A DNA stretch of 64,000 bases from Ruminococcaceae bacterium AM07-15 (GTDB lineage: Bacteria; Bacillota; Clostridia; Oscillospirales; Butyricicoccaceae), in the NCBI GenBank assembly GCA_003477405.1, contig QUDE01000007.1:62001-126000 (forward strand). Reading direction: 5' to 3'. How positions within the stretch are numbered: the first letter of the stretch is position 1; every line of letters starts with the position of its first letter. Under the pieces are notes generated by a model. It saw only the letters and a program-made list of their open reading frames with translations, did not search any database and was not told where the DNA came from. The position numbers were made by a program, and so were the translations under genes. This document shows positions 36,844-51,474 of this stretch, piece by piece.

Positions 36844-37078
36844 CCCCCGGACTCTTGTCCGGGGGGCAAACTGTCCAGAAACCTACATAACGAAAAAAGA
36901 TCATTTGCCCTACCCTTCACCAATCCGAAAAAAGCCACGACCTGTGCGTGGCTTTTTGCACTTATCAAGAGGCCAGTGTACGCCGAAGGCGTACATGCAG
37001 ACCCTTGCAAAAACTCGAAAAAGTGGCTTTTACCACTTTTTCAACATGCAAAAACCCCCGGACCATCGTCCGGGGGTT
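36844..37078. repeat. Structured repeat copy 1, bracketed by duplicated terminator hairpins
   Basis: The left edge is CCCCCGGAC-TCTT-GTCCGGGGG and the right edge CCCCCGGAC-CATC-GTCCGGGGG: the same stem with different loops. Between them are three hairpins: AAAAAGCCACG..CGTGGCTTTTT (about 36928-36957), GTACGCC-GAA-GGCGTAC (36979-36995) and AAAAAGTGG..CCACTTTTT (about 37018-37041). The inner part is homologous to 57543-57725, with the spacing kept and paired changes in two of the stems. The right outer hairpin is also the terminator of the minus-strand binding-protein gene. Short frames within it are unlikely to be genes. Confidence 0.8.
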
Positions 37079-37118
37079 TTCTTTCCAAACGGGGTAGCGT
37101 TTGTTTTTTGAGAAAAGA

Positions 37119-38657
37119 TTACTCTTTCCAGCTGAAGTTTTCGATGCGCACATCACCGGCGCCGTCGATTTCCACATTCTCCAGGTTGGCGTTGTAAGCC
37201 CGCAGGTTCAGGGGCTGATACAGAGGCACCTGGGTGCAGATGGTGTTCAGCTTGGCACAGATCTCAGAGGTGATGGCCTCACGCTCGGCAGCATCAGCAG
37301 TGGCTGTGGCCTGGTCGATGAGGGCGTCGATCTCAGGATCGTTCAGACGGCTCTTGTTGGCAGCGTTGATGGACTTGCTGTGGTACACGCCGTTGAGGTA
37401 GGTGATGGTGTCGGCCATGGTGTAACCGCCGATGGCAGCCACATAGTTGCCTTCGGCCACGGTGCTCATGTAGGTAGCCAGGTCCATGCTTTCGATGTTG
37501 GCAGTCACGCCGATCTCAGCCAGGTTGGCCTGCACCACTTCGGCCGCACGCTTCTTGGTATCGTCGGAGCAGATGATGGGGAAATCGATGCTGGCAGGAT
37601 CCACGCCGGACTTCTCCACATACTCCTTGGCTTTCTTCACATCATAGCTGTCCACATTCTCAGTGCTGGTGCCAGGCAGGTTGGGGGGAACCTGAGTTTC
37701 GCCCACAACACCCAGACCATTCAGAGCAACGGTAACAACGCTTTCCTTGTCGATGGCGCAGTTCAGAGCATGACGGAAGTCCTGATTGTCCAGACCGGAC
37801 ACTTCGTTGTTCAGCATGATCCAGTTCATGTTGGCGGGAGTGTACTCCAGAACGGCCAGATCGGGGTTCTCCTTGATCCGATCCACATCCATGCTTTCCA
37901 CTTCCATCAGCAGGTCTACTTCACCGGCTTCCAAAGCAATGGTCCGGGAGGAGCCTTCGGGAATGATCTTCCAGATCACATTCTTGATCTTGGGAGCGCC
38001 CAGATAGTAGTCTTCAAAAGCGGTGAACTCCAGCTGATCGCCCCGCTTCCAGTCCACAAACTTGTAGGGGCCGCAGCCGATGGGGTTCTCATTGAAGTCA
38101 TTGCCGGCGTCAATCAGTTCCTTGGGAACGATGGCGTTGGCATGCTGAGTCAGGTTGAACAGCAGAGAAGCGTTGGGAGTGCTGGTGTGGATCCGCACAG
38201 TGTACTCGTCCACCACTTCCACAGACTCGATGCAGTCATTGTACAGAGAGCCGTCGGGGAAGGTCTTGCCATACTCAATGGAAGCCTTCACATCTTCAGC
38301 CTCCATGGTGGAGCCGTCGTGGAACTTCACATCCTGGCGCAGCTTGAACTCCCAGCAGGTGGGGTCAATGTTGGTGAAAGATTCCGCCAGATCGGGCTGG
38401 GGATTCAGGTCGTTGTCCAGACGCAGCAGGCTGGTGTAGTTGAGCAGGTTTACATTGTAACCGGCCGAAGCGTTGTGGGCGTAGGGGCTGACAGAAGGTG
38501 TCTCACCCATGGTTGCAACAATAATGGTGTCCTTATCATGGGTGACGCCGCCGCCACCGCCCGACTGGCCGGAGTCCTTGGAGCAGCCCGCTCCCAGACC
38601 GACCATCATGCTGCCCAGCAGCAAGCCGCCCAGCAGTCTCTTCATGGTGTTTTTCAT
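37119..38657 (-). CDS. Second peptide-binding lipoprotein (SBP_bac_5 family)
   Basis: 512 residues. A lipoprotein signal (MKRLLGGLLLGSMMVGL, lipobox LGAGC) with a Gly-rich linker, then a family 5 solute-binding domain (TSLLRLDNDLNPQPDLAESF, CGPYKFVDWKRGDQLEFTAF). Related to but clearly different from DppA. It has no permease or ATPase next to it and may serve the DppBCDF transporter 3 kb away with another ligand set. The ATG at 38657 has GGAGGAC 8-9 bp upstream; the frame extension to 38738 carries no signal peptide. The RpiR gene is convergent with it across the structured repeat. Confidence 0.9.
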   Translation of the reverse strand: MKNTMKRLLGGLLLGSMMVGLGAGCSKDSGQSGGGGGVTHDKDTIIVATMGETPSVSPYAHNASAGYNVNLLNYTSLLRLDNDLNPQPDLAESFTNIDPTCWEFKLRQDVKFHDGSTMEAEDVKASIEYGKTFPDGSLYNDCIESVEVVDEYTVRIHTSTPNASLLFNLTQHANAIVPKELIDAGNDFNENPIGCGPYKFVDWKRGDQLEFTAFEDYYLGAPKIKNVIWKIIPEGSSRTIALEAGEVDLLMEVESMDVDRIKENPDLAVLEYTPANMNWIMLNNEVSGLDNQDFRHALNCAIDKESVVTVALNGLGVVGETQVPPNLPGTSTENVDSYDVKKAKEYVEKSGVDPASIDFPIICSDDTKKRAAEVVQANLAEIGVTANIESMDLATYMSTVAEGNYVAAIGGYTMADTITYLNGVYHSKSINAANKSRLNDPEIDALIDQATATADAAEREAITSEICAKLNTICTQVPLYQPLNLRAYNANLENVEIDGAGDVRIENFSWKE

Positions 38658-38709
38658 CGAAAATGTCCTCCGTTTTCTTTGGGGGAAACTTCCCCCCGAT
38701 TCCTTGTCT

Positions 38710-38738
38710 ATTATAGCCATACCCCTCTCAATGGGCAA
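38710..38738 (-). promoter_or_regulatory. SigA promoter of the second binding-protein gene
   Basis: On the minus strand, TTGCCC (38738-38733), 17-bp spacer, TATAAT (38715-38710). The rest of the gap from 38740 to 38980 is very AT-rich; I see no other gene or site in it. Confidence 0.75.
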
Positions 38739-38981
38739 CTATCCAGCGCAATATATCAATATTTTTCTTCTTTTTCCTTTGTTATTTTTTATAATTTTGC
38801 AAATTTATAGCCAATTTTTCTTTTTCCTTTTTGTGCATATTTCTATGCATTTTGCTAGTTATTTAACAATTTAATCGTCATTTAATATCTTATAGGGCAT
38901 TTTTCCCCATATATTACACATAATTTTAACATTTGTGAAATATTTCTTTTTTCTGCTTTATATTGCTTTTTCAGACAAAAA

Positions 38982-39013
38982 AAAAGAGCCATGGCAAAAG
39001 CCATGGCTCTTGA
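38982..39013 (-). terminator. Terminator of tuf
   Basis: On the minus strand, AAGAGCCATGG, loop CTTTTG, CCATGGCTCTT, then nine T's. Strong, as expected after a highly expressed gene. Confidence 0.92.
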
Positions 39014-39029
39014 AAGAACAAAGAGTAAA

Positions 39030-40232
<1,203 letters not shown>

Positions 40233-40344
40233 TTGAACTCTCCTCCTTAATAGTGCGGTATTCTAAAAAGCATATTGAATCGCCCTGCAATAAGCCCATT
40301 TTATCTTAAAAACAGCGGCAATGCAATACATAAATTGCAAATAC

Positions 40345-42414
<2,070 letters not shown>

Positions 42415-42452
42415 CTAGTGCTCTCCTTTCCAAAAACGGTTTGAATGGCGGA

Positions 42453-42923
42453 TTACCATCTGAAGTGGGCGAAAGCCTTGTTGGCTTCGGCCATCTTGTG
42501 GGTATCTTCGCGCTTCTTCACAGCGCCGCCGGTTCCGTTGATGGCGTCCATGATCTCGCCAGCCAGACGCTCCTTCATGGTCTTCTCACCGCGGTTGCGG
42601 GAATAGAGCGTGATCCAGCGCAGACCAAGGGTCTGTCTTCTTTCGGGGCGCACTTCCATAGGCACCTGATAGGTGGCGCCGCCAACACGCCGGGCCTTGA
42701 TTTCCAGGGCGGGCATGATGTTTTCCATGGCCTCATTGAACGCTTCCACAGGGTCCTTGCCGGTCTTTTCCTTTACAATGTCGAAGGCGTCGTAGACGAT
42801 CTTCTGAGCAATGCCCTTCTTGCCATCATACATGATGTTGTTGATGAGCTTGGTCACGAGTTTCGAATTGTAAAGCGGGTCCGGAAGAACATCCCTCTTG
42901 GGAACAAATCCTCTTCTGGGCAC
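42453..42923 (-). CDS. rpsG: 30S ribosomal protein S7
   Basis: 156 residues, starting with GTG ([16 protein letters not shown]) after AGGAGGG; the upstream ATG at 42941 would add six residues without a good site. Conserved [19 protein letters not shown]. It nucleates 30S head assembly and binds the 3' domain of 16S rRNA. The 181-bp gap to rpsL holds a stem-loop (43062-43081) and a weak promoter-like pair (TTGACC 43057-43052, TAGATT 43035-43030, minus strand). Confidence 0.97.
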   Translation of the reverse strand: MPRRGFVPKRDVLPDPLYNSKLVTKLINNIMYDGKKGIAQKIVYDAFDIVKEKTGKDPVEAFNEAMENIMPALEIKARRVGGATYQVPMEVRPERRQTLGLRWITLYSRNRGEKTMKERLAGEIMDAINGTGGAVKKREDTHKMAEANKAFAHFRW

Positions 42924-43104
42924 TTTGCTTCCCTCCTTCACAGAATGATTTCATAGGTACTCAAGGGTTTTTTGAGCCCTTGTTGTGTGCCCTGCCGGAT
43001 CTTCCCTTTTTACCGATCGTCATAGCAATAATCTATAAAAATCCATCAAAAGGTCAATCTGGCAAAGCTCACACGCTTTGCTTTTTTTGGGTTATGCGCT
43101 TTTC

Positions 43105-43533
43105 TTACTTCTTGGCTGCGCCGGCCTTGGGCCGCTTGGCGCCGTACTTGGAACGGCTCTGCATACGGCCGCTCACACCCTGGGTGTCCAGGCTGCCGCG
43201 GATCACATGGTAACGCACACCAGGCAGGTCCTTAACACGGCCGCCTCTCACCATTACCACAGAGTGCTCCTGCAGGTTGTGGCCCACACCGGGGATGTAG
43301 CCCCAAACTTCCATGCCGTTGGTCAGGCGCACACGAGCCACCTTACGCAGGGCGGAGTTCGGCTTCTTAGGAGTCATGGTCTTGACCGTGGTGCAGACAC
43401 CTCTCTTTTGAGGAGAAGACTGATCGGTAGTCATCATCTTCTTGGAGTTGTACCCCTTCTGCAGCGCGGGAGAATTGGACTTGTAGCTGACCACTTCTCT
43501 TCCTTTGCGAACCAGCTGATTGAATGTAGGCAT
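43105..43533 (-). CDS. rpsL: 30S ribosomal protein S12
   Basis: 142 residues, full length. [12 protein letters not shown] start, decoding-site loops [11 protein letters not shown] and [15 protein letters not shown]. Both lysines at the streptomycin-resistance positions are the normal ones. AGGAGG precedes the ATG. Confidence 0.98.
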   Translation of the reverse strand: MPTFNQLVRKGREVVSYKSNSPALQKGYNSKKMMTTDQSSPQKRGVCTTVKTMTPKKPNSALRKVARVRLTNGMEVWGYIPGVGHNLQEHSVVMVRGGRVKDLPGVRYHVIRGSLDTQGVSGRMQSRSKYGAKRPKAGAAKK

Positions 43534-43621
43534 AACGCACCTCCTTATAGATTATTGCTTTATGACACCCACCCCCGGAGAGCCTGGGCCCTCCGGGAGG
43601 GGAAAAAGCCTGAAACAGGTT

Positions 43622-43870
43622 TTATTCTTCCAGCAGCGCAACGGCCACGGCGCATCCCACATGGATGCCGCACACGGCGCCAAGCTGGGCCATGGTGGGA
43701 ACACTTTCCACCGGCACAGACTGCTGCTGGCAAAGCGCGATAAAGGGACGGGTAACATGATCCTCGGCGTCCCTGGCCACAAAAGCCAGCTTCGCCTTTC
43801 CGGCGCTCACCGCCCGCTGGGACTGTTTGACGCCCACGGCCCGGGGGCCCTGCTGCAACACAGAGAGCAT
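43622..43870 (-). CDS. Ribosomal L7Ae/L30e-family protein
   Basis: 82 residues of the YbxF/RplGB group, RNA-binding proteins that recognise kink-turns. VKQSQRAVSAGKAKLAFVA and CGIHVGCAVAVALL are the family start and end. The ATG at 43870 is 6 bp after GGAGG; the ATG at 43876 touches the site and is less likely. It stands between rpoC and rpsL, its standard place in Firmicutes. Confidence 0.88.
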   Translation of the reverse strand: MLSVLQQGPRAVGVKQSQRAVSAGKAKLAFVARDAEDHVTRPFIALCQQQSVPVESVPTMAQLGAVCGIHVGCAVAVALLEE

Positions 43871-43924
43871 GTTCATCCTCCAAAAATACTCACGCAGTTA
43901 ATTATTATATGCTATCTTTCCCAA

Positions 43925-46900
43925 TTAGTCAACCATTTCTACAACTTCTTCATAAGTTGCCTGGTTGTACTCGTCCACGCCGCTGCCGGCGGGCACCAAT
44001 TTACCGATGATAACATTCTCCTTCAGGCCCAGCAGCGGGTCCACCTTGCCCTTGATAGCGGCTTCGGTGAGCACTCTGGTGGTCTCCTGGAAGGAGGCGG
44101 CGGACAAGAAGCTGTCGGTGGCCAGAGAGGCCTTGGTGATACCCAGCAGCACCGGTGTATAGGTGGCGGGCTCGAACTCCTTGCCTTCGGCGGCGGCCTT
44201 CTTGGCCCCTTCCTCGTTGGCATCCTCGAACTCGAAGATGTCCACCATGGACCCGGGCAGCAGCTCGGTGTCGCCCTGGTTTTCCACCCGCACCTTCCGC
44301 ATCATCTGACGGACGATGACTTCGATGTGCCGGTCGTTGATATCAACGCCCTGCTGACGGTACACGCGCTGGACTTCCTGGATCAGGTAAGCCTGCACCG
44401 CTTCCACATCCCGGGTGCGCAGCACATCGTGGGGATTGAGAGCGCCTTCGGTCAAAGCGGCGCCCATGGCGATCTCCTCGCCATCCTGCACCTTGAGGGG
44501 CTGGCCCAGGGGCACCTGGTAGACCTTGCTCTCGCCGGTCTCCCGGTCGGTGACGGTGATGGGACGGGTGGAGCCTTTGCGGCTGTCGTCCACCGACACC
44601 ACACCGGCGTTCTCCGACAGAGTGGCGGCGCGCTTGGGCTTGCGGGCTTCGAACAGCTCTTCAACACGGGGAAGACCCTGTGTGATATCGTTACCGGCAA
44701 CACCGCCGGTGTGGAAGGTACGCATGGTCAGCTGTGTACCCGGTTCACCGATGGACTGGGCCGCGATGATGCCGACGGCTTCACCGATGCCGATCTCGGT
44801 GCGGGAAGCCAGGTTGCTGCCGTAGCACTTGGCGCACACGCCGTGACGGGCCCGGCAGGTGAGCACGCTGCGGATCTTGATCCGGGTGACACCGGCGTCG
44901 GTGATGATCTTGGCGTCGTCCTCGGTCATCAGCTTGTCTTTGGACACCAGCACATTGCCGTTTGCATCCTTGAAGTCCTCCACCAGATACCGGCCGATGA
45001 GACGGTCGGCAAAGGGCTCGATCACCTGGTTGCCGTCGCTGATCTCAAAGACCCAGATGCCGTCGTCGGTGCCGCAGTCGTGCTCACGGATGATCACATC
45101 CTGGGACACATCCACCAGACGGCGGGTCAGGTAACCGGAGTCGGCGGTACGCAGAGCCGTATCGGCCAGGCCTTTCCGGGCGCCTCTGGAGGAGATGAAG
45201 TACTCCAGAACAGACAGGCCTTCACGGAAGTTTGCCTTGATGGGGATTTCGATGGTCTTACCGGCGGTGTTGGCCATCAGACCACGCATGCCCGCCAGCT
45301 GACGGATCTGGTTCATGCTACCACGAGCACCGGAGTTGGACATCATGAAGATCGGGTTGAACCGGTCCAGACAGTCGTTCAGGGCCTTGGTAACATCCTT
45401 GATGGTCTGCTCCCATTCCTCAACCACCAGGCGGTAGCGTTCGTCGTCGGTGATCAGACCGCGCTTGAACTGACGGTCGATGCGGGCCACACGCTTTTCG
45501 GTTTCGGCGATGAGGGTGTATTTCTCATCGGGGATGGTCATATCGGACACCGACACCGTCATGGCGCCGATGGTGGAGTACTTAAAGCCAAGGGCTTTGA
45601 TGTCGTCCAGCAGATGGGCGGTACGGGCGAAGTCATGGCGCTTGATACAGGCGGCGATGATCTTGCCCAGTTCCTTTTTGCCGCAGGAGAAGGAGATCTC
45701 CAGGTCGAACTCATGGCCAGGCTGGGTTCTGTCCACAAAGCCCAGGTCCTGAGGCACAGCCTGGTTGAAGATCAGCCGGCCCACAGTGGCCGGGACGATC
45801 TTACTTTCCATTTTGCCCTCAATTTCCCGGAATACCCGCACCTTGATGGGAGAATGGATGCCCACATAGCCCTGCTGATAGGCCAGAAGGGCTTCGTCTT
45901 CGTTGGCGAAGATCATGCCGGTGCCCTTTTCTTCCCGGTCGATGGTCAGGTAGTAAGAGCCCAGAACCATGTCCTGCGAAGGCACGGTGACGGGCATACC
46001 GTCCTGAGGCTTCAGCAGGTTGTTGGCCGACAGCATGAGCAGTCGGGCTTCGGCCTGGGCCTCGGCGCTGAGGGGCACATGGACGGCCATCTGGTCGCCG
46101 TCAAAGTCGGCGTTAAAAGCGGTACACACCAGAGGATGGAGCTTGATGGCCCGGCCTTCTACCAGGATGGGCTCAAAGGCCTGGATGCCCAAACGGTGCA
46201 ATGTCGGCGCACGGTTGAGCATGACAGGATGCTCTTTGATGACCACTTCCAGAGCGTCCCACACCTCGGTGCGGGCCCGTTCCACCATCTTCTTGGCGCT
46301 CTTGATGTTGTTGGCCACGCCGTCTTCCACCAGCTTCTTCATGACGAAGGGCTTGAACAGCTCCAGAGCCATCTCCTTGGGCAGACCGCACTGATAGATC
46401 TTCAGGTCGGGGCCCACCACGATAACGCTACGGCCGGAGTAGTCAACACGCTTACCCAGCAGGTTCTGACGGAACCGGCCCTGCTTGCCCTTGAGCATAT
46501 CGCTGAGGGATTTGAGGGGACGGTTGTTGGGGCCGGTGACAGGACGGCCGCGGCGGCCGTTGTCGATCAGAGCATCCACCGCTTCCTGGAGCATCCGCTT
46601 CTCATTGCGCACGATGATGTCGGGCGCGCCCAGCTCCAGCAGTCTCTTCAGACGGTTGTTCCGGTTGATCACCCGGCGGTACAGGTCGTTCAAATCGCTG
46701 GTGGCGAACCGGCCGCCGTCCAGCTGGACCATAGGCCGCAGCTCGGGGGGAATTACCGGCACCACATCCAGGATCATCCACTCAGGCCGGTTGCCCGACT
46801 GGCGGAAGGCCTCGATGACCTCCAGCCGCTTGATGATCCGCAGCTTCTTCTGGCCGGAAGCATCTTTCAGCTCGGCCCGCAGCTGAGCGGACAGCTCTTC

Positions 46901-47449
46901 CAGGTCGATTTCGGCCAGCAGCTTCTTGATGGCCTCGGCGCCCATTTCCGCCTTGAAATCGTCCTCGTATTTTTCCACCATGTCCCGGTATTCTTTTTCG
47001 GTGAGGATCTGCTTTTTCATCAGCGGGGTGTCACCGGGATCGGTGACGATGTAGCTGGCGAAATAGAGCACCTTTTCCAGCAGCCGGGGGGACATATCCA
47101 GCACCAGGCCCATCCGGGAGGGGATGCCCTTGAAATACCAGATGTGGCTGACGGGAGCGGCCAGCTCGATATGGCCCATCCGCTCCCGGCGCACCTTGGA
47201 CTTGGTCACTTCCACGCCGCAGCGTTCGCAGATCTTGCCCTTGAAGCGCACTTTCTTATATTTTCCGCAATGGCACTCCCAGTCCTTCTGGGGCCCGAAG
47301 ATCCGTTCGCAGAACAGGCCGTCCCGCTCGGGCTTCAGAGTGCGGTAGTTGATGGTCTCGGGCTTTTTCACTTCGCCATAGGACCATTCGCGGATCAGTT
47401 CCGGAGAAGCCAGACCGATCTTGATGGCTTCAAATGTCATGTTTGCCAT
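43925..47449 (-). CDS. rpoC: RNA polymerase subunit beta'
   Basis: 1174 residues. The N-terminal zinc site ([20 protein letters not shown]), the catalytic Mg loop [12 protein letters not shown], and the C-terminal clamp segments (RAARHGVC-like [17 protein letters not shown]) are present. 18 bp after rpoB, with GGAGGGG before the ATG. The C-terminus ends without the long extra domains of proteobacterial beta'. Confidence 0.98.
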   Translation of the reverse strand: MANMTFEAIKIGLASPELIREWSYGEVKKPETINYRTLKPERDGLFCERIFGPQKDWECHCGKYKKVRFKGKICERCGVEVTKSKVRRERMGHIELAAPVSHIWYFKGIPSRMGLVLDMSPRLLEKVLYFASYIVTDPGDTPLMKKQILTEKEYRDMVEKYEDDFKAEMGAEAIKKLLAEIDLEELSAQLRAELKDASGQKKLRIIKRLEVIEAFRQSGNRPEWMILDVVPVIPPELRPMVQLDGGRFATSDLNDLYRRVINRNNRLKRLLELGAPDIIVRNEKRMLQEAVDALIDNGRRGRPVTGPNNRPLKSLSDMLKGKQGRFRQNLLGKRVDYSGRSVIVVGPDLKIYQCGLPKEMALELFKPFVMKKLVEDGVANNIKSAKKMVERARTEVWDALEVVIKEHPVMLNRAPTLHRLGIQAFEPILVEGRAIKLHPLVCTAFNADFDGDQMAVHVPLSAEAQAEARLLMLSANNLLKPQDGMPVTVPSQDMVLGSYYLTIDREEKGTGMIFANEDEALLAYQQGYVGIHSPIKVRVFREIEGKMESKIVPATVGRLIFNQAVPQDLGFVDRTQPGHEFDLEISFSCGKKELGKIIAACIKRHDFARTAHLLDDIKALGFKYSTIGAMTVSVSDMTIPDEKYTLIAETEKRVARIDRQFKRGLITDDERYRLVVEEWEQTIKDVTKALNDCLDRFNPIFMMSNSGARGSMNQIRQLAGMRGLMANTAGKTIEIPIKANFREGLSVLEYFISSRGARKGLADTALRTADSGYLTRRLVDVSQDVIIREHDCGTDDGIWVFEISDGNQVIEPFADRLIGRYLVEDFKDANGNVLVSKDKLMTEDDAKIITDAGVTRIKIRSVLTCRARHGVCAKCYGSNLASRTEIGIGEAVGIIAAQSIGEPGTQLTMRTFHTGGVAGNDITQGLPRVEELFEARKPKRAATLSENAGVVSVDDSRKGSTRPITVTDRETGESKVYQVPLGQPLKVQDGEEIAMGAALTEGALNPHDVLRTRDVEAVQAYLIQEVQRVYRQQGVDINDRHIEVIVRQMMRKVRVENQGDTELLPGSMVDIFEFEDANEEGAKKAAAEGKEFEPATYTPVLLGITKASLATDSFLSAASFQETTRVLTEAAIKGKVDPLLGLKENVIIGKLVPAGSGVDEYNQATYEEVVEMVD

Positions 47450-47467
47450 AGTTTCTCTTCCCCTCCG

Positions 47468-50400
47468 TTACAGTGTCTCGTCGTCCAGCGGGTCGATCTC
47501 TTCTCCCACCAGTTCGTTCATCACTTCCAGCGGGTCTTCCTCCTCATTCTGCTCACCGATGCCGAAGCCGGCTTCTGCAAGCTCGCTGTCCAGAGCTACG
47601 CCCTGAGAGCCCATCTCTTCCTGGGCTCCGCCGCCGCGGACGATATCCTCGTAAGCATCGTCGTCATCGTCGTCGTCATTGAGGTGGATCTCTTCCATAT
47701 TCTTGTCCAGCACCTTCAGATCCAGACCCAGGGACTGCAGTTCCTTCACCAGAACCTTGAAGGATTCAGGCACACCGGGCTTGGGCACATTGTGGCCCTT
47801 GACGATGGCCTCGTAGGTCTTGACACGGCCCACGATGTCGTCGGACTTGACGGTGAGGATCTCCTGCAGGGTATAGGCTGCGCCATAGGCCTCCAGGGCC
47901 CACACTTCCATTTCGCCGAAACGCTGGCCGCCGAACTGGGCCTTGCCGCCCAAGGGCTGCTGGGTGACCAGGCTGTACGGGCCGGTGGAACGGGCATGGA
48001 TCTTGTCGTCGACCAGGTGATGGAGCTTGAGGTAGTACATATAACCCACGGTCACCGGGTTGTCAAAGGGCTCGCCGGTACGGCCGTCGTAGAGGATGCT
48101 CTTGCCGTCCTCCCGCAGACCGGCATCCCGGAAGAGGGCCCGGATGTCTTCCTCTTTTGCGCCGTCAAACACAGGGGTGGCCACATGGATGCCCAGTGCG
48201 CTGGCCGCAAAGCCCAGATGCACTTCCAGCACCTGACCGATGTTCATACGGGAAGGCACGCCCAGGGGGTTGAGCACGATGTCCAGCGGTGTGCCGTCCG
48301 AGAGGAAGGGCATATCCTCCTGAGGCAGAATACGGGACACAACACCCTTGTTGCCGTGACGGCCGGCCATTTTGTCGCCCACGGAGATCTTTCTCTTCTG
48401 AGCGATGTAGCAGCGGACCACCATGTTGACGCCGGGGGACAGCTCATCCCCGTTGGCCCGGGTAAAGACCTTCACATCCACAATGATGCCGCCGGCGCCA
48501 TGAGGCACGCGGAGGGAGGTGTCCCGCACCTCTCTGGCCTTTTCACCGAAGATGGCCCGGAGCAGACGCTCTTCGGCTGTCAGCTCGGTCTCGCCCTTGG
48601 GAGTGACTTTGCCCACCAGGATGTCGCCGGGGTGCACTTCGGCGCCTACGCGCACAATGCCCCGCTCGTCCAGATCCCGCAGAGCCTCCTCGCCCACATT
48701 GGGGATATCCCGGGTGATCTCTTCGGGCCCCAGCTTGGTGTCGCGGCTCTCGGTCTCATATTCTTCGATATGGATGGAGGTATATACATCGTCCCGCACC
48801 AGGCGTTCGTTGAGCAGGACGGCGTCTTCGTAGTTATAACCTTCCCAGGTCATAAAGCCGATGAGGGCGTTTTTGCCCAGGGAGATTTCGCCCTGAGAGG
48901 TGGAGGGGCCGTCGGCGATTACATCGCCCTTCTTCACCTGTTCTCCCACCGCCACAATGGGCTTCTGGTTGATGCAGGTACCCTGGTTGGAACGCATGAA
49001 CTTGATGAGCCGGTGGGTCTTTTCACCCAGCTCGTCGTAGTTGATGGTCACTTCCCGGGCGGTAACCCGGGTGACGGTGCCGTCGCCCAGAGCCAGAGGT
49101 ACAGTGCCCGAGTCCACAGCGGCCTTGTATTCCATGCCGGTGGCCACGAAGGGAGCCTCGGTCTTCAGCAGAGGCACAGCCTGCCGCTGCATGTTGGAAC
49201 CCATCAGAGCACGGTTGGCGTCGTCGTTTTCCAGGAAGGGAATCATGGCGGTGGCCACGGAGACCATCATCTTGGGGGCCACATCCACCAGGTCCACCTT
49301 TTCCCGCTCGATCTCGATGATCTCGTCGCGGCGGCGGCAGGTGACACGGTCGGCTTTGATCCGGCCGTTTTCATCCAGGGGCTCGTTGGCCTGGGCCACG
49401 ATGTACTCGTCTTCGATATCGGCGGTCATATACTGCACTTCATCGGTGACGATGCCGGTTTCCTTGTCCACGATGCGGTAAGGAGCCTCGATAAAGCCGT
49501 AGTCATTGATGCGGGCATAGGTGGCCAGATAGGAAATCAGGCCGATGTTGGGACCTTCAGGAGTCTCGATGGGGCACAGACGGCCATAGTGGCTGTAATG
49601 CACGTCGCGGACTTCCATGTTGGCCCGGTCACGACTCAGACCGCCGGGGCCCAGAGCGGACATACGGCGCTTGTTGGTCAGCTCAGCCAGAGGGTTGTTC
49701 TGGTCCATGAACTGGCTGAGGGGGGAGGAACCGAAGAACTCCTTGATGGCCGCCGTCACAGGACGGATATTGATCAGGCTCTGGGGGGTGACGATGTCCA
49801 GATCCTGAATGGTCATACGCTCGCGGATCACCCGCTCCATGCGGGAGAAGCCGATGCGGAACTGGTTCTGCAGCAGCTCGCCCACGCTGCGCAGGCGGCG
49901 GTTGCCCAGATGGTCGATGTCATCGGCAGTGCCCACGCCATTGGCCAGGCAGTTGAGGTAGTTGATGGAAGCCAGGATATCGTCCACAATGATGTGCTTG
50001 GGAATCAGCTCATCCACATTCTCCCGGATGGCATCCAGCAGCTCCTGGCCCTGGTGCTCTTCCATCAGCTGGCGCAGCACAGAGAAGCGCACCCGCTCAT
50101 AGATGCCCAGCTCTTCCTCGTTGCAGTCCACAAAGTCGTGGAGCCAGACCATGTCGTTGGAGAAGGCCTTGACCTCTTTGCCCTCCACATCCAGGTAGGC
50201 CACCGAAACGCCCTTCTTCTCGATGAGGGCGGCCTGCTCCCGGGTGAGCACCTGGCCGGGAGTGGCCAGCACTTCGCCGGTGAGGGGATCGGTGACGGGG
50301 CGGGCCAGTTTCTGGCCGCTGAGGCGCTTGGAAATGGCCATCTTCTTGTTGAACTTGTACCGGCCCACGGTGGACAGGTCATAGCGCTTGGGATCGAAGA

Positions 50401-51190
50401 ACAGGTTGTGGAGCAGAGTCTGCGCGCTGTCCACTGTAGGGGGCTCGCCGGGACGGAGACGCTTGTAGATCTCAATGAGGGCGTCCTCGGTGGTCTTGAT
50501 GGCGGAGTCCTTGTCCAGAGAAGCGATGATCCGCTCGTCCTCGCCGAACACCTCTTTGATCTCGGCGTCGGTGCCGATGCCGATGGCCCGGATCAGGGAG
50601 GTGATGGGCAGCTTGCGGTTTTTGTCGATGCGCACATAGAACACATCGTTCACATCGGTCTCATACTCCAGCCAGGCGCCCCGGTAGGGGATGACGGTGC
50701 TGGTGTACATCTCCTTGTCGGGCCGCTCGTTGTTGATGCCGAAATACATACCCGGAGAACGGACGATCTGAGAGACCACCACCCGTTCGGCGCCGTTGAT
50801 GATAAAGGTGCCGCCGTCGGTCATCACAGGGAAATCGCCCATGAAGATTTCCTGCTCCTTGATCTCACCGGTCTCCTTGTTCCGCAGGCGCATGCGCACC
50901 TTGATGGGGGCGGCATAGGTGGCATCCCGCTCTTTGCATTCTTCCACCGAATACTTGGGCTCTTCTTCCATGGAATAATCCAGGAAGGTCAGCTCCAGGT
51001 TGCCGGTGTAGTCGGTGATGGCGCCCACATCCCGGAACACCTCCCGCAGGCCGGTATCCAGGAACCATTGATAGGACTTCTTCTGCACCTCGATGAGGTT
51101 GGGCATCTGGAGCACTTCCCGGGTCCGCGAAAAGCAAACCCGCTCCTTTTTGCCGCACTGGATCCTGCCGTACTTTTCCCAGTTGTACAT
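47468..51190 (-). CDS. rpoB: RNA polymerase subunit beta
   Basis: 1240 residues. It contains the rifampicin pocket ([18 protein letters not shown]), [16 protein letters not shown], and the C-terminal [20 protein letters not shown]. The residue matching E. coli His526 is Asn here (codon at 49673-49675). The tail after residue ~1180 is unusually acidic (a run of seven Asp), which may be lineage-specific. The start at 51190 follows CGGAGTG; an ATG at 51241 lacks a site. rplJ/rplL are not upstream; a membrane-protein gene is. Confidence 0.97.
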   Translation of the reverse strand: MYNWEKYGRIQCGKKERVCFSRTREVLQMPNLIEVQKKSYQWFLDTGLREVFRDVGAITDYTGNLELTFLDYSMEEEPKYSVEECKERDATYAAPIKVRMRLRNKETGEIKEQEIFMGDFPVMTDGGTFIINGAERVVVSQIVRSPGMYFGINNERPDKEMYTSTVIPYRGAWLEYETDVNDVFYVRIDKNRKLPITSLIRAIGIGTDAEIKEVFGEDERIIASLDKDSAIKTTEDALIEIYKRLRPGEPPTVDSAQTLLHNLFFDPKRYDLSTVGRYKFNKKMAISKRLSGQKLARPVTDPLTGEVLATPGQVLTREQAALIEKKGVSVAYLDVEGKEVKAFSNDMVWLHDFVDCNEEELGIYERVRFSVLRQLMEEHQGQELLDAIRENVDELIPKHIIVDDILASINYLNCLANGVGTADDIDHLGNRRLRSVGELLQNQFRIGFSRMERVIRERMTIQDLDIVTPQSLINIRPVTAAIKEFFGSSPLSQFMDQNNPLAELTNKRRMSALGPGGLSRDRANMEVRDVHYSHYGRLCPIETPEGPNIGLISYLATYARINDYGFIEAPYRIVDKETGIVTDEVQYMTADIEDEYIVAQANEPLDENGRIKADRVTCRRRDEIIEIEREKVDLVDVAPKMMVSVATAMIPFLENDDANRALMGSNMQRQAVPLLKTEAPFVATGMEYKAAVDSGTVPLALGDGTVTRVTAREVTINYDELGEKTHRLIKFMRSNQGTCINQKPIVAVGEQVKKGDVIADGPSTSQGEISLGKNALIGFMTWEGYNYEDAVLLNERLVRDDVYTSIHIEEYETESRDTKLGPEEITRDIPNVGEEALRDLDERGIVRVGAEVHPGDILVGKVTPKGETELTAEERLLRAIFGEKAREVRDTSLRVPHGAGGIIVDVKVFTRANGDELSPGVNMVVRCYIAQKRKISVGDKMAGRHGNKGVVSRILPQEDMPFLSDGTPLDIVLNPLGVPSRMNIGQVLEVHLGFAASALGIHVATPVFDGAKEEDIRALFRDAGLREDGKSILYDGRTGEPFDNPVTVGYMYYLKLHHLVDDKIHARSTGPYSLVTQQPLGGKAQFGGQRFGEMEVWALEAYGAAYTLQEILTVKSDDIVGRVKTYEAIVKGHNVPKPGVPESFKVLVKELQSLGLDLKVLDKNMEEIHLNDDDDDDDAYEDIVRGGGAQEEMGSQGVALDSELAEAGFGIGEQNEEEDPLEVMNELVGEEIDPLDDETL

Positions 51191-51339
51191 TTGCCACACT
51201 CCGTTTCCTGTCAGTTTGCGATACACTAGGGTGCGTTGCATTTTTTTATTTCTTCCCTGTTGCCATCCTCACCGGCTTTTGCTAAAATGAGAGCGGTGAA
51301 AAATGACAACCAGTTGATTGCATATCGATGCAGTATATT

Positions 51340-51368
51340 ATTATACTATTTTCATTGCAAGAAGTCAA
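51340..51368 (-). promoter_or_regulatory. Promoter of rpoBC
   Basis: On the minus strand, TTGACT (51368-51363), 17-bp spacer, perfect TATAAT (51345-51340). The leader to rpoB is about 140 bp, long enough to hold regulation, though I see no clear fold in it. Confidence 0.8.
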
Positions 51369-51383
51369 CCGAACGAACTGTCT

Positions 51384-51466
51384 AAAACTGCCTGTTTTTT
51401 CAGGCAGTTTTTTGTTTATCCAGTCGGAACAAGCAAAAAGTTGGCCCGGCCGCCACAGCGGCCGGG
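51384..51466. terminator. Tandem terminators upstream of rpoB
   Basis: AAACTGCCTG / CAGGCAGTTT (51385-51410, T-rich on both sides) and GCCCGGCCGC / GCGGCCGGGC (about 51443-51466). Together they isolate rpoBC from the membrane-protein gene ending at 51475. Confidence 0.85.
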
Positions 51467-51474
51467 CTTTCTTT

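Noticed and set aside
36819..37010. Short minus-strand frames inside the structured repeat, similar to one at 57014-57685
   Set aside because: The similarity follows the repeat and its hairpins; no ribosome-binding site, and the pattern of change fits stem pairing more than protein conservation.
43520..51229. A 2569-codon open frame on the plus strand opposite rpoB and rpoC
   Set aside because: It is the antisense shadow of two highly conserved genes in GC-rich codon use, with His/Gly/Val-rich low-complexity translation and no ribosome-binding site or domain.
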